Assembly: GCA_018894445.1 (NCBI GenBank)
Contig: JAHIPJ010000032.1
Coordinates: 1 to 5,396, forward strand
DNA length: 5,396 bases
Source of the DNA: Actinomycetota bacterium
GTDB taxonomy: Bacteria; Actinomycetota; Humimicrobiia; Humimicrobiales; Humimicrobiaceae
Direction: 5' to 3'
The position numbers were made by a program, and so were the translations under genes. The notes beneath the pieces were generated by a model. That model did not search any database. It was not told where the DNA came from and saw only the letters and a program-made list of their open reading frames with translations. Shown here in pieces: positions 1 through 5,396 of the stretch (positions within the stretch are counted from its first letter, which is position 1; each line of letters starts with the position of its first letter).

Positions 1-1
1 C

Positions 2-145
2 GGTTTTAAAAATAAAATAATTTATATTCCAAAACTGCGGGATGTAGCCGAATATCTTGAGCTCAGTATGAGAAACAATGATATGATTCTGTTAATGGGA
101 GCTGGAGATATCACCAGGGTTACAGATGAAATATTAAAATCTTAA
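2..145 (+). CDS. murC: UDP-N-acetylmuramate--L-alanine ligase (MurC), C-terminal end only
   Basis: The reading frame is open from the left edge and ends with TAA at 143-145, leaving 47 residues. The visible part holds LLMGAGDI followed by a short helix-like tail (TRVTDEILKS). GAGDI near the C-terminus is a hallmark of the last domain of MurC, the cytoplasmic ATP-dependent ligase that adds L-Ala to UDP-MurNAc. The preceding segment (KLRDVAEYLELSMRNNDMIL) fits the end of the Mur ligase C-terminal domain, where the 'block while the product is made' segment precedes the GAGDI strand. The catalytic P-loop and central domain lie outside the window. Being followed by murB, ddl and ftsQ supports MurC over other Mur ligases, since this order is common in dcw clusters. 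MurD, E or F is less likely because GAGDI is typical of MurC. Confidence 0.88.
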   Translation, partial: GFKNKIIYIPKLRDVAEYLELSMRNNDMILLMGAGDITRVTDEILKS

Positions 146-168
146 GTTAATAATACGGGACTGCGAGA

Positions 169-1104
169 TTGAGAAAATTAAAACTAACCAGGGAAGAAAT
201 TAAAAGGGTAATTAAAGATACTGAACTGGATAATATAATATTTGATGTGGAAACATCTGAATTAACCTCTATTAAAGCTGGTGGGAGGGCATTATGTTAT
301 TTTATAGCAGATAAAATGAGTGATTTAAAAAAAATGATTGAGACCTGTATGAAAAACCAAATTGAGTTTATGGTAATTGGAGATGGTACTAATATTTTAT
401 TTAGTGATAAATATATTGACCTGGTACTGTTAAAGCTGGGCAGGGATTTTGATTATCTGGAGTTTTCAGATGGGAATAAAATTATAGCAGGGGCTGCCTA
501 TAAACTTTTAAAATTTGTAGTTGCAGCTGCGGTCAGGGGATACGACTTTTCCGACCTTTCTGGTATACCCGGTACTATAGGTGGAAGTGTTATGGGCAAT
601 AGTGGAAGCAAATATAGGGGAATTTGCGATTTTGTGGAAAGAGTAAGCTATATTTCAAAAAAAGGAGGAAATATAAGGGAAGAGACTATTGGCTTGAGTG
701 ATGATGACTTTGGTTACAGGCATTTTTATATTCCGGATTTAATAGTTCTAACCAGAATAGTTTTGAATACCGGCAAATCTGATAGAAATAATATTTTAGA
801 AAAAATCGCAAGCAGGATAAAAAATAAAAAACTAACCCAGCCGGTTAATGTTAAAAGCTCAGGCTGTTTTTTTAAAAACATCCCTGGTTGCTCTGAATCT
901 ACTGGAGAATTAATAGAAAAATGCGGCCTTAAAGGATTTGTTTATGGTGGTGCCAGGATTTCAGATAAACATGCTAATTTTATTGAAAATTTTGATAATA
1001 GCAGTTCAGAAGATATATTTATCCTTTCAAAAATAGTAAAAGATATTGTTATGGATAAGTTTAAAATAGAGTTAGAATATGAAGTAAAGGTAGTTGGGTT
1101 TTAA
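169..1104 (+). CDS. murB: UDP-N-acetylenolpyruvoylglucosamine reductase (MurB)
   Basis: MurB is the cytoplasmic FAD enzyme that reduces UDP-GlcNAc-enolpyruvate to UDP-MurNAc with NADPH. The protein has 311 residues, close to the shorter type II enzymes and below the about 342 of E. coli. Visible motifs in order: TSIKAGG (33-39), the FAD-binding GDGTNIL (71-77), SGIPGTIGG (131-139), FGYRH (181-185, with the substrate Arg at 184), SSGCFFKN (230-237) and GGARISDKHANF (260-271). The C-terminal LEYEV places the catalytic Glu at 305. Two positions differ from the usual: Cys233 stands where E. coli has proton donor Ser229, and the common YRxS reads YRHF. An in-frame stop at 151-153 makes TTG 169 the first usable start; the only SD-like sequence is a weak GGGA at 157-160. 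A GTG at 247 is possible but would remove the usual N-terminal helix. The gap to murC is 23 bases. Confidence 0.95.
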   Translation: MRKLKLTREEIKRVIKDTELDNIIFDVETSELTSIKAGGRALCYFIADKMSDLKKMIETCMKNQIEFMVIGDGTNILFSDKYIDLVLLKLGRDFDYLEFSDGNKIIAGAAYKLLKFVVAAAVRGYDFSDLSGIPGTIGGSVMGNSGSKYRGICDFVERVSYISKKGGNIREETIGLSDDDFGYRHFYIPDLIVLTRIVLNTGKSDRNNILEKIASRIKNKKLTQPVNVKSSGCFFKNIPGCSESTGELIEKCGLKGFVYGGARISDKHANFIENFDNSSSEDIFILSKIVKDIVMDKFKIELEYEVKVVGF

Positions 1105-1105
1105 T

Positions 1106-2083
1106 ATGTCAGATATATCGGAAAAATTTAAAAACCTTCAGGTAAGAAAAAAGAAAAAGTTACTGAAAATTGGAGTAATTGCCGGCGGTATCTCATCTGA
1201 AAGAGAAATATCTCTCCTGACCGGGAAAAATATTTACAAGTCTCTATTAAAATCGGGGTATAATGCTATCTTCATTGATTTTAAAAACGATTTCTACAGT
1301 AAGTTAAAGAAAATTAATTTAGCGTTTTTGGCGCTTCACGGAAGATATGGTGAGGACGGCACTGTCCAGGGTTTAATGGAGCTGATGAAGATTCCATATA
1401 CTGGTTCAGGTGTACTGGGAAGTGCTATTGCTATTAATAAGATATTATCAAAGAAGATTCTAGAATATGAAAATATACTTACCCCAAAATACATTGCCCT
1501 GAATTCTAATGATGGCCTGGATTTAAAGAAGATAAAGTCGCTTATAAATGAAAAAATATTCTATCCTGTAATAGTAAAACCAAACTGTGAAGGTTCAACT
1601 ATAGGTGTAAACATTGTGAACAATAATGATCAGATCAAACATGCTATTGAAGATGCATTAAAATATGATAATAAAATTTTGATTGAAAAATATATTAATG
1701 GAAGAGAGTTAACTGTGAGTATTATAGGTAATGAGCCGGTTGCTCTTCCAATTATTGAAATAAAACCAAAAAGTGGTTTTTACGATTATAAGTCAAAGTA
1801 CGTTAAAAATATGACCGAGTATATAGTTCCTGCCCAGTTGGATAAAGATATTTCCAGGCATATATCTGAAGTAGCTGTAAAAAGCCACATGGTGTTGGAA
1901 TGCAGCGGCATATCAAGAGTGGATTTTATGCTGGATAATCATAACAATGCTTATGTTTTTGAATTAAATACCATGCCTGGCATGACTGCTACAAGTCTGG
2001 TTCCCAAAGCAGCTAAAGCTGCAGGGATTAATTTTGATCTATTAGTAGAGATAATATTGGATTTGGCAAATTTAAAAGTATAA
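1106..2083 (+). CDS. ddl: D-alanine--D-alanine ligase (Ddl)
   Basis: Ddl is an ATP-grasp cytoplasmic enzyme that joins two D-Ala for addition by MurF to the peptidoglycan precursor. From ATG 1106 it has 325 residues. Motifs: GGISSEREIS (27-36, Glu32 matching E. coli DdlB Glu15), LHGRYGEDG (77-85), YTGSGVLGSAIAINK (98-112), VKPNCEGSTIG (157-167), the omega-loop FYDYKSKY (225-232), SRVDFML (270-276) and VFELNTMPGMT (284-294). Asp273, Glu286 and Asn288 match the metal ligands. Tyr232 matches DdlB Tyr216, which indicates D-Ala-D-Ala and not D-Ala-D-Lac. Thr165 replaces DdlB Ser150. An N-terminal tail of about 20 basic residues precedes the first strand (KIGVIAGG). The start is uncertain: ATG 1106 lies one base after the murB stop with only a distant AAAGG (1086-1090), while TTG 1094 would overlap murB by 11 bases and sits only 3 bases from that AAAGG. 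I prefer the ATG. Confidence 0.95.
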   Translation: MSDISEKFKNLQVRKKKKLLKIGVIAGGISSEREISLLTGKNIYKSLLKSGYNAIFIDFKNDFYSKLKKINLAFLALHGRYGEDGTVQGLMELMKIPYTGSGVLGSAIAINKILSKKILEYENILTPKYIALNSNDGLDLKKIKSLINEKIFYPVIVKPNCEGSTIGVNIVNNNDQIKHAIEDALKYDNKILIEKYINGRELTVSIIGNEPVALPIIEIKPKSGFYDYKSKYVKNMTEYIVPAQLDKDISRHISEVAVKSHMVLECSGISRVDFMLDNHNNAYVFELNTMPGMTATSLVPKAAKAAGINFDLLVEIILDLANLKV

Positions 2084-2087
2084 CTTC

Positions 2088-2093
2088 AGGTGG
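2088..2093 (+). promoter_or_regulatory. Probable ribosome binding site for an upstream, non-ATG start of ftsQ
   Basis: AGGTGG lies just after the ddl stop and is the only good Shine-Dalgarno-like sequence in the 65-base gap before ATG 2149, but it is about 55 bases from that ATG, too far to serve it. Four bases downstream, at 2098, is an ATT in the ftsQ frame. There is no ATG, GTG or TTG in that frame between the two sites. This is a site that decides the start; its use is inferred. Confidence 0.45.
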
Positions 2094-2148
2094 TAAAATT
2101 AAAAATAGTGAAAATATTATCTTAGCCAGAAGAAGAAAAATTTTCAGG

Positions 2149-2907
2149 ATGAGACTTTGGAATTTTTTCAGACTACTGTTGATTACAATATTTTTTGCAG
2201 GAATGGTCTGGGGTTTAAATTCTTTTTATAACAGCAAGTATTTTAAGGTTAAAAGTATAGATGTCCAGGGCAGTGCACATTATAAAGATGAGGAAATTAA
2301 AGTTTTAATACCCGAAGTAATAGGCGCCAATATATTTGAGATAAATAAGAAAAAGGATGAAGAGACTATACGGGAGTTAAACTGGGTTAAGGAGGCAGAA
2401 CTAAGAAAGATTTTCCCTGATAAAGTTATAATAAAATTGGTTGAAAGAAAACCTTACCTTATAATCGTCTATAAAGATAAATATTTTCTGGTGGATAGTG
2501 AAGGGGTAGTGCTGGATAGGATTGAGAAAGAAGATTTGAATGAGTACGAAGATTTAATTCTGGTAAGAGATGTTGTTAATTATAGCGTCAACATAGGAGA
2601 AAAAATTGCAAAAAAAAATGCATTGAGCTGTGTAGATATTTATAAAGCCTTTGATAGTCAAATAAAAAGTATGATCAAAGAAGCAAGACTTGAAGATAAT
2701 ATTTCAGGAGATATAGTTTTTAAAACTTACAATGGAGTGGAAATCATCTTTGGCGACAGCAGTGAAATAGTAAAGAAAGTTGAAATATTAAAGCAAAAGA
2801 ATTTTTTGAATGAATTGTTAAAAGAGGAAACAAATTCTATAATAGATTTAAGAAGTCCCGATAGTCCGGTAATAAAAAATAGCGGAGGTTCGATTGACAG
2901 CGAATGA
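2149..2907 (+). CDS. ftsQ: Cell division protein FtsQ/DivIB (true start may be at 2098)
   Basis: FtsQ (DivIB in Gram-positives) is a bitopic membrane protein that scaffolds the divisome with FtsL and FtsB. From ATG 2149 it has 252 residues: one membrane segment at about 6-27 (FFRLLLITIFFAGMVW and on), then an extracytoplasmic POTRA domain at about 32-101 (FKVKSIDVQGSAHYKDEEI; NWVKEAELRKIFPDKVIIKL; VERKP), then the FtsQ/DivIB beta domain from about 103 (YLIIVYKDKYFLVDSEGVVLD) to the late strand IIDLRSPDSPVIK (231-243). ATG 2149 leaves almost no cytoplasmic tail and has AGG touching it with no spacing. The frame stays open upstream and reads KNSENIILARRRKIFR, a typical Arg-rich FtsQ tail, back to an ATT at 2098 behind AGGTGG; that start gives 269 residues. 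Identity is secure from domain order and position before ftsA; the start is not. A run of nine A lies at 2610-2618. Confidence 0.92.
   Translation: MRLWNFFRLLLITIFFAGMVWGLNSFYNSKYFKVKSIDVQGSAHYKDEEIKVLIPEVIGANIFEINKKKDEETIRELNWVKEAELRKIFPDKVIIKLVERKPYLIIVYKDKYFLVDSEGVVLDRIEKEDLNEYEDLILVRDVVNYSVNIGEKIAKKNALSCVDIYKAFDSQIKSMIKEARLEDNISGDIVFKTYNGVEIIFGDSSEIVKKVEILKQKNFLNELLKEETNSIIDLRSPDSPVIKNSGGSIDSE
2884..2888 (+). promoter_or_regulatory. Ribosome binding site of ftsA, inside ftsQ
   Basis: GGAGG is a full Shine-Dalgarno core, 5 bases before TTG 2894. It lies within the last codons of ftsQ. It is the best ribosome binding site in the window and fixes the TTG as the ftsA start, since no ATG or GTG in that frame lies nearby. 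Confidence 0.85.
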
Positions 2908-4147
2908 TGAATACATTGTTGGTATTGATATAGGCACCACGAAAGTAACCACTTTAATTGGAATAGTAGAAAAAAATAATACACTAAAAATAAAGGGCTA
3001 TGGAATTTCTGGTTGTAAGGGGATAAAAAAGGGTCTGATTATAGATATTAGCGAAGCTACCAGGTCTATACTTAATTCTGTAGAAATGGCTGAAAAATCT
3101 ACTAAAATGTTTATTGATAATGCTTATATAGGAGTTACGGGAAAACATATTTCTTTTATAAGTAATTGGAGTGAAATAAATATCAATTCCTCTAATAATA
3201 TAGTAAGGAAAACAGATGTAGATAAACTTATTTCTATGGCAAATAGAGTGAATATACCCTCACAAAACGAAATTATACATACCTTAATCAAGCAATTTGT
3301 TATTGATGAAGAAAAAGGAATAGTAGATCCCGTAGGTCTTTCAGCCAGCAAACTGGCAGTTGAGTTATTAGCTGTTTATGGGACAGCTTCTCTAATTAAC
3401 AATGTTGTTAATAGTGTAAAAGCAGCTAAAATAGAGATTGAAGATATAATCATAGAAGCCATGGCTTCAAGCGAGGCTGTTCTTACCCCTGAAGAAAAGG
3501 AGAGCGGAGTAATACTTCTTGATATTGGAGGCGGAACAACTGATGTTGCAATATATAAGAATAAAAAAATGATGTTTACATATTGCCTGCCGGTAGGTGG
3601 AGATTTAATAACCAATGACATTTCTATTGGTCTTAATATAACTTTTCCGAAAGCAGAAGAGATTAAGAAAAGATTTGCTAATGTTGATTACAACTTTTAT
3701 GAGACTTTAAATAGAATCAATATAGGTGATATTAAGATGGATATCAATAAAACAACATTAAACATACGGTTGTATAATATAGTAAATTGCAGGGTTAAAG
3801 AATTACTGAACCTGGTTAAAGAAAAAGTTGAAGGTTGTAGTTTTATGCATCAAGTCCCATGTGGTCTGGTTATAACTGGAGGAACATCGCTACTAAAAGG
3901 CATGGCTCTCCTGGCGAATTCTGTTTTTAATTTACCGGCAAGATTAGGAGTTCCTTATGATGTAGAAGGGCCTTCAGAAGTGATTAGTAATCCTATTTAT
4001 TCTACAGGTGTAGGTTTATTAAAATATGCTTCTCAACTGGAAAATTACCTGGATTTGGATCAGATAGGTGAGAAGAAGGGACAGCATACTTTTATAAGTA
4101 GATTTAGGGAATTTATTTTAAAAATTTTAAAAAATGAAAGCAGGTGA
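2894..4147 (+). CDS. ftsA: Cell division protein FtsA, membrane anchor of the Z ring
   Basis: FtsA is an actin-fold ATPase that binds the FtsZ C-terminal peptide and holds the Z ring to the inner face of the membrane. The protein has 417 residues, normal for the family. Phosphate-1 motif VGIDIGTTKV is at 9-18, the FtsA-specific SHS2 (1C) region at about 80-165 (starting AYIGVTGKHIS), phosphate-2 LLDIGGGTTDVAIY at 208-221 and the adenosine motif VITGGTSLLKGM at 326-337. The C-terminal ISRFREFILKILKN (401-414) forms the amphipathic membrane-targeting helix, reached by a short charged linker. The start is TTG with GGAGG five bases upstream, overlapping ftsQ by 14 bases, so translation is probably coupled. 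The 1C insertion and C-terminal helix rule out MreB; PilM lacks this context and tail. Confidence 0.96.
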   Translation: MTANDEYIVGIDIGTTKVTTLIGIVEKNNTLKIKGYGISGCKGIKKGLIIDISEATRSILNSVEMAEKSTKMFIDNAYIGVTGKHISFISNWSEININSSNNIVRKTDVDKLISMANRVNIPSQNEIIHTLIKQFVIDEEKGIVDPVGLSASKLAVELLAVYGTASLINNVVNSVKAAKIEIEDIIIEAMASSEAVLTPEEKESGVILLDIGGGTTDVAIYKNKKMMFTYCLPVGGDLITNDISIGLNITFPKAEEIKKRFANVDYNFYETLNRINIGDIKMDINKTTLNIRLYNIVNCRVKELLNLVKEKVEGCSFMHQVPCGLVITGGTSLLKGMALLANSVFNLPARLGVPYDVEGPSEVISNPIYSTGVGLLKYASQLENYLDLDQIGEKKGQHTFISRFREFILKILKNESR

Positions 4148-4148
4148 T
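4142..4148 (+). promoter_or_regulatory. Ribosome binding site of ftsZ, overlapping the ftsA stop
   Basis: AGGTGAT matches the anti-Shine-Dalgarno end of 16S rRNA over seven bases and lies 4 bases before GTG 4153. It contains the ftsA stop TGA (4145-4147), so a ribosome ending ftsA sits on the ftsZ initiation site. It supports GTG 4153 over the longer GTG at 4144, which lies within this site. Confidence 0.75.
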
Positions 4149-4152
4149 AGTT

Positions 4153-5295
4153 GTGAGTTTGAACTTTGATAAAAATTATTATGCAGTTATAAGAGTTATA
4201 GGGATAGGTGGAGGCGGTAACAATGCAATTAATAGAATGATAGAAGATAATTTAAGCGGATGTGAGTTTGTAGCAATAAATACTGATGCCCAGGTTCTTA
4301 TGATGTCAAGTGCTGATAGGAAAGTATTACTTGGTGAAAGTGGCCTGGGTGCAGGATCCGACCCGGAAATTGGCAGGATAGCTGCTGAAAAATCCATAGA
4401 ATCTATAAAAGAAGTAGTAAAAGATGCAGATATGATATTCCTTGCATTAGGTGAAGGCGGAGGAACTGGAACAGGTGCGGCTCCTATTATAGCAACTGCT
4501 GCCAGAGAAGCAGGATGCCTGATAATTGCAGTTGCAACAAAGCCGTTCACATTTGAAGGCAGAAAAAGGATGAGTCAGGCTGAAGAAGGTATCGAGAATT
4601 TAAAAGATAAAGTTGATACTCTTATAATAATACCAAATGATAGACTACTGGAGATTTCCGATGATAACACCACACTACTTAATGCCTTTAGACTCGCGGA
4701 TAATGTGCTTAAGGCAGGTGTTAGAGGAGTTACTGATCTAATTACTCTGCCAGGACTGATTAATTTAGATTTTGCAGATGTAAAATCAATAATTAAAAAT
4801 GCAGGGAATGCAATATTGGGAGATGGAATAGCATCTGGTGAAAGTAGAGCTATTAAAGCTGCTCAAAATGCAATTAACAGCCCTCTGATAGAAACCTCTA
4901 TAGAGGGAGCAAACGGAATTTTATTAAATATATCTGGTGGACCCGATCTGAAACTTTTTGAAGTCAATCAGGCAGCGGAAATTGTAAGGAATGCTTCCAG
5001 TCCAAATGCAAATATTATTTTTGGTGCTGTTATTGATGAAAGCATGAGGGATAAAGTAAAAGTTACCATTATTGCTACCGGATTTGAATCCGGTAAAATC
5101 CAGAAAATGAAAACAGATTATGGAGTCAAGAAGGAAAAAGAAGTAGAGAAAAAGCTATTTGAGTTTGAAAAAGATATACTTGCCGTAAAAGATAAAAAAG
5201 AAGATTTTAAAAAAATATCAGGAGATGACTTCAGATCTTTAGGAGAAGATGATTATCTTGATATACCTACTTTCCTGAGAAAAAATAAAAAATAA
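4153..5295 (+). CDS. ftsZ: Cell division protein FtsZ, tubulin-like GTPase
   Basis: FtsZ polymerises with GTP at midcell and organises septal wall synthesis. From GTG 4153 it has 380 residues: N-terminal VIGIGGGGNNAINRM (15-29, T1 loop), NTDAQVL (43-49), tubulin signature GGGTGTG (102-108, T4), TKPFTFEGRKR (129-139), PNDRLLE (161-167) and the T7 loop NLDFADVKSII (204-214), in which Asp206 and Asp209 are the catalytic acidic pair. The C-terminal domain includes LLNISGGPDLKL (257-268) and IIATGFES (306-313). A charged linker of about 50 residues leads to the conserved tail DYLDIPTFLRKNKK (367-380), the FtsA-binding peptide. The residue before the signature is Glu101 (GEGGGTGTG), where most FtsZ have Met or Leu. 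Other in-frame starts are GTG 4144 and TTG 4159; AGGTGAT at 4142-4148 favours 4153. No terminator follows. Confidence 0.97.
   Translation: MSLNFDKNYYAVIRVIGIGGGGNNAINRMIEDNLSGCEFVAINTDAQVLMMSSADRKVLLGESGLGAGSDPEIGRIAAEKSIESIKEVVKDADMIFLALGEGGGTGTGAAPIIATAAREAGCLIIAVATKPFTFEGRKRMSQAEEGIENLKDKVDTLIIIPNDRLLEISDDNTTLLNAFRLADNVLKAGVRGVTDLITLPGLINLDFADVKSIIKNAGNAILGDGIASGESRAIKAAQNAINSPLIETSIEGANGILLNISGGPDLKLFEVNQAAEIVRNASSPNANIIFGAVIDESMRDKVKVTIIATGFESGKIQKMKTDYGVKKEKEVEKKLFEFEKDILAVKDKKEDFKKISGDDFRSLGEDDYLDIPTFLRKNKK
5076..5095 (+). repeat. Near-perfect palindrome within ftsZ
   Basis: The arms TACCGGATT (5076-5084) and AATCCGGTA (5087-5095) are perfect reverse complements with a two-base centre. 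In RNA a stem of 7 bp with a 6-base loop is sterically likely. It encodes part of the conserved ATGFESGK segment, so it may follow from codon choice. No T-run follows it, so it is not an intrinsic terminator. Confidence 0.6.
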
Positions 5296-5305
5296 TTTAT
5301 TTAAA

Positions 5306-5396
5306 ATGTTTAAAATAGAAAAGATATTAGCAGATGGTTTTCCAGTATATTTATCCACTTATTTAAGAAATAACCATGGAATAGTTTTTTGCTTTA
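5306..5396 (+). CDS. pgeF: Probable PgeF/YlmD family protein (DUF152, laccase domain), N-terminal start only
   Basis: Only 30 codons are visible before the right edge. They read MFKIEKILADGFPVYLST, then YLRNNHGIVFCF. The last part resembles the opening of the PgeF/YlmD family, where a strand such as 'HGIVHCFTTR' leads into a conserved Arg and Gly-Gly-Ser stretch that would lie just outside the window. Members have been described as multicopper polyphenol oxidases, as purine nucleoside enzymes and as a peptidoglycan editing factor. Position directly after ftsZ supports this, because ylmD/pgeF often follows ftsZ in Gram-positive-type dcw clusters. ATG 5306 is the first start after an in-frame stop at 5276-5278; I see no clear Shine-Dalgarno sequence, so translation may depend on ribosomes leaving ftsZ 10 bases upstream. 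The reading frame is likely real; the family call is moderate. Confidence 0.55.
   Translation, partial: MFKIEKILADGFPVYLSTYLRNNHGIVFCF

Noticed and set aside
234..239. TATAAT sequence early in murB, as a possible -10 promoter box
   Set aside because: No TTGACA-like box lies at a suitable distance, it is inside a coding region, and such hexamers are expected by chance in AT-rich DNA.
1972..1984. Inverted repeat CATGCC-T-GGCATG in ddl
   Set aside because: It encodes the conserved Thr-Met-Pro-Gly-Met motif, has only six-base arms and a one-base centre, and is explained by coding.
2009..2022. Inverted repeat GCAGCT-AA-AGCTGC in ddl
   Set aside because: It arises from an Ala-Ala-Lys-Ala-Ala coding stretch and has short arms; no T-run follows.
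1106..2083. Vancomycin-resistance type D-Ala-D-Lac ligase (VanA/VanB)
   Set aside because: The omega loop has the YDYKSKY form with Tyr232, typical of D-Ala-D-Ala ligases, and the gene sits in a housekeeping cluster without vanH or vanX.
2727..2984. Reverse-strand open frame across the ftsQ/ftsA junction (85 codons)
   Set aside because: It lies opposite two well-supported genes, has low-complexity Phe/Leu/Ser-rich composition and no recognisable domain; it is an antisense shadow.
3124..3621. Two reverse-strand open frames opposite ftsA (3124-3351 and 3376-3621)
   Set aside because: Both are wholly antisense to conserved ftsA coding sequence and show no family motif.
4179..4550. Reverse-strand open frame of 123 codons opposite ftsZ
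   Set aside because: Its Pro/Ala/Ser-rich product is the complement of the Gly-rich FtsZ loops (GGCGGAGG gives Pro codons); not a gene.
5281..5310. Terminator between ftsZ and the last gene
   Set aside because: The stretch is A/T-rich but has no GC-containing hairpin followed by a T-run; the ten-base spacing suggests co-transcription.
1..5396. Mobile element, CRISPR array, tRNA or a new accessory system
   Set aside because: Nearly every base belongs to a conserved dcw gene; I saw no direct repeats, terminal inverted repeats, tRNA-like folds or foreign composition.

Overview
The window is a stretch of a bacterial division and cell wall (dcw) cluster, all on the + strand and tightly packed. 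In order it holds the 3' end of murC, complete murB, ddl, ftsQ, ftsA and ftsZ, and the first 30 codons of a gene that looks like the PgeF/YlmD (laccase-domain, DUF152) family. Every assignment rests on motifs I could read in the translations; no database search was possible.

Layout: murC ends at 145. A 23-base gap leads to murB, which starts at TTG 169. ddl begins at ATG 1106, one base after the murB stop. A 65-base gap (2084-2148) precedes the first ATG of ftsQ, but this gap is open in the ftsQ frame and probably codes for the FtsQ cytoplasmic tail. ftsA starts at TTG inside the end of ftsQ. ftsZ starts at GTG just after the ftsA stop, with its ribosome binding site lying over that stop. Ten bases separate ftsZ from the last gene. 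I see no terminator or convincing promoter, so the genes are probably one transcript entered from upstream. There is no gene-free stretch over 300 bases.

How the genes work together: MurC adds L-Ala to UDP-MurNAc, MurB makes that UDP-MurNAc, and Ddl makes the D-Ala-D-Ala dipeptide that ends the stem peptide. FtsZ forms the cytokinetic ring, FtsA ties it to the membrane, and FtsQ is the bitopic divisome scaffold. PgeF-type proteins are linked to peptidoglycan quality, so the last gene fits the theme.

Organism: a low-G+C bacterium using the standard code (TGA is a stop in ftsQ and ftsA; Trp is TGG). Arginine is mostly AGA/AGG and isoleucine often ATA. ftsZ is followed by a PgeF-like gene and not by lpxC, which argues against a proteobacterial layout and favours a Firmicutes-like, Actinobacteria-like or deep-branching candidate-phylum lineage. 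I cannot place it more closely.

I found no new system. The points worth a second look are small: a likely non-standard ftsQ start, a Glu in the FtsZ GTP-binding loop, a Cys for Ser at the MurB proton-donor site, and unusual start codons with coupled translation.
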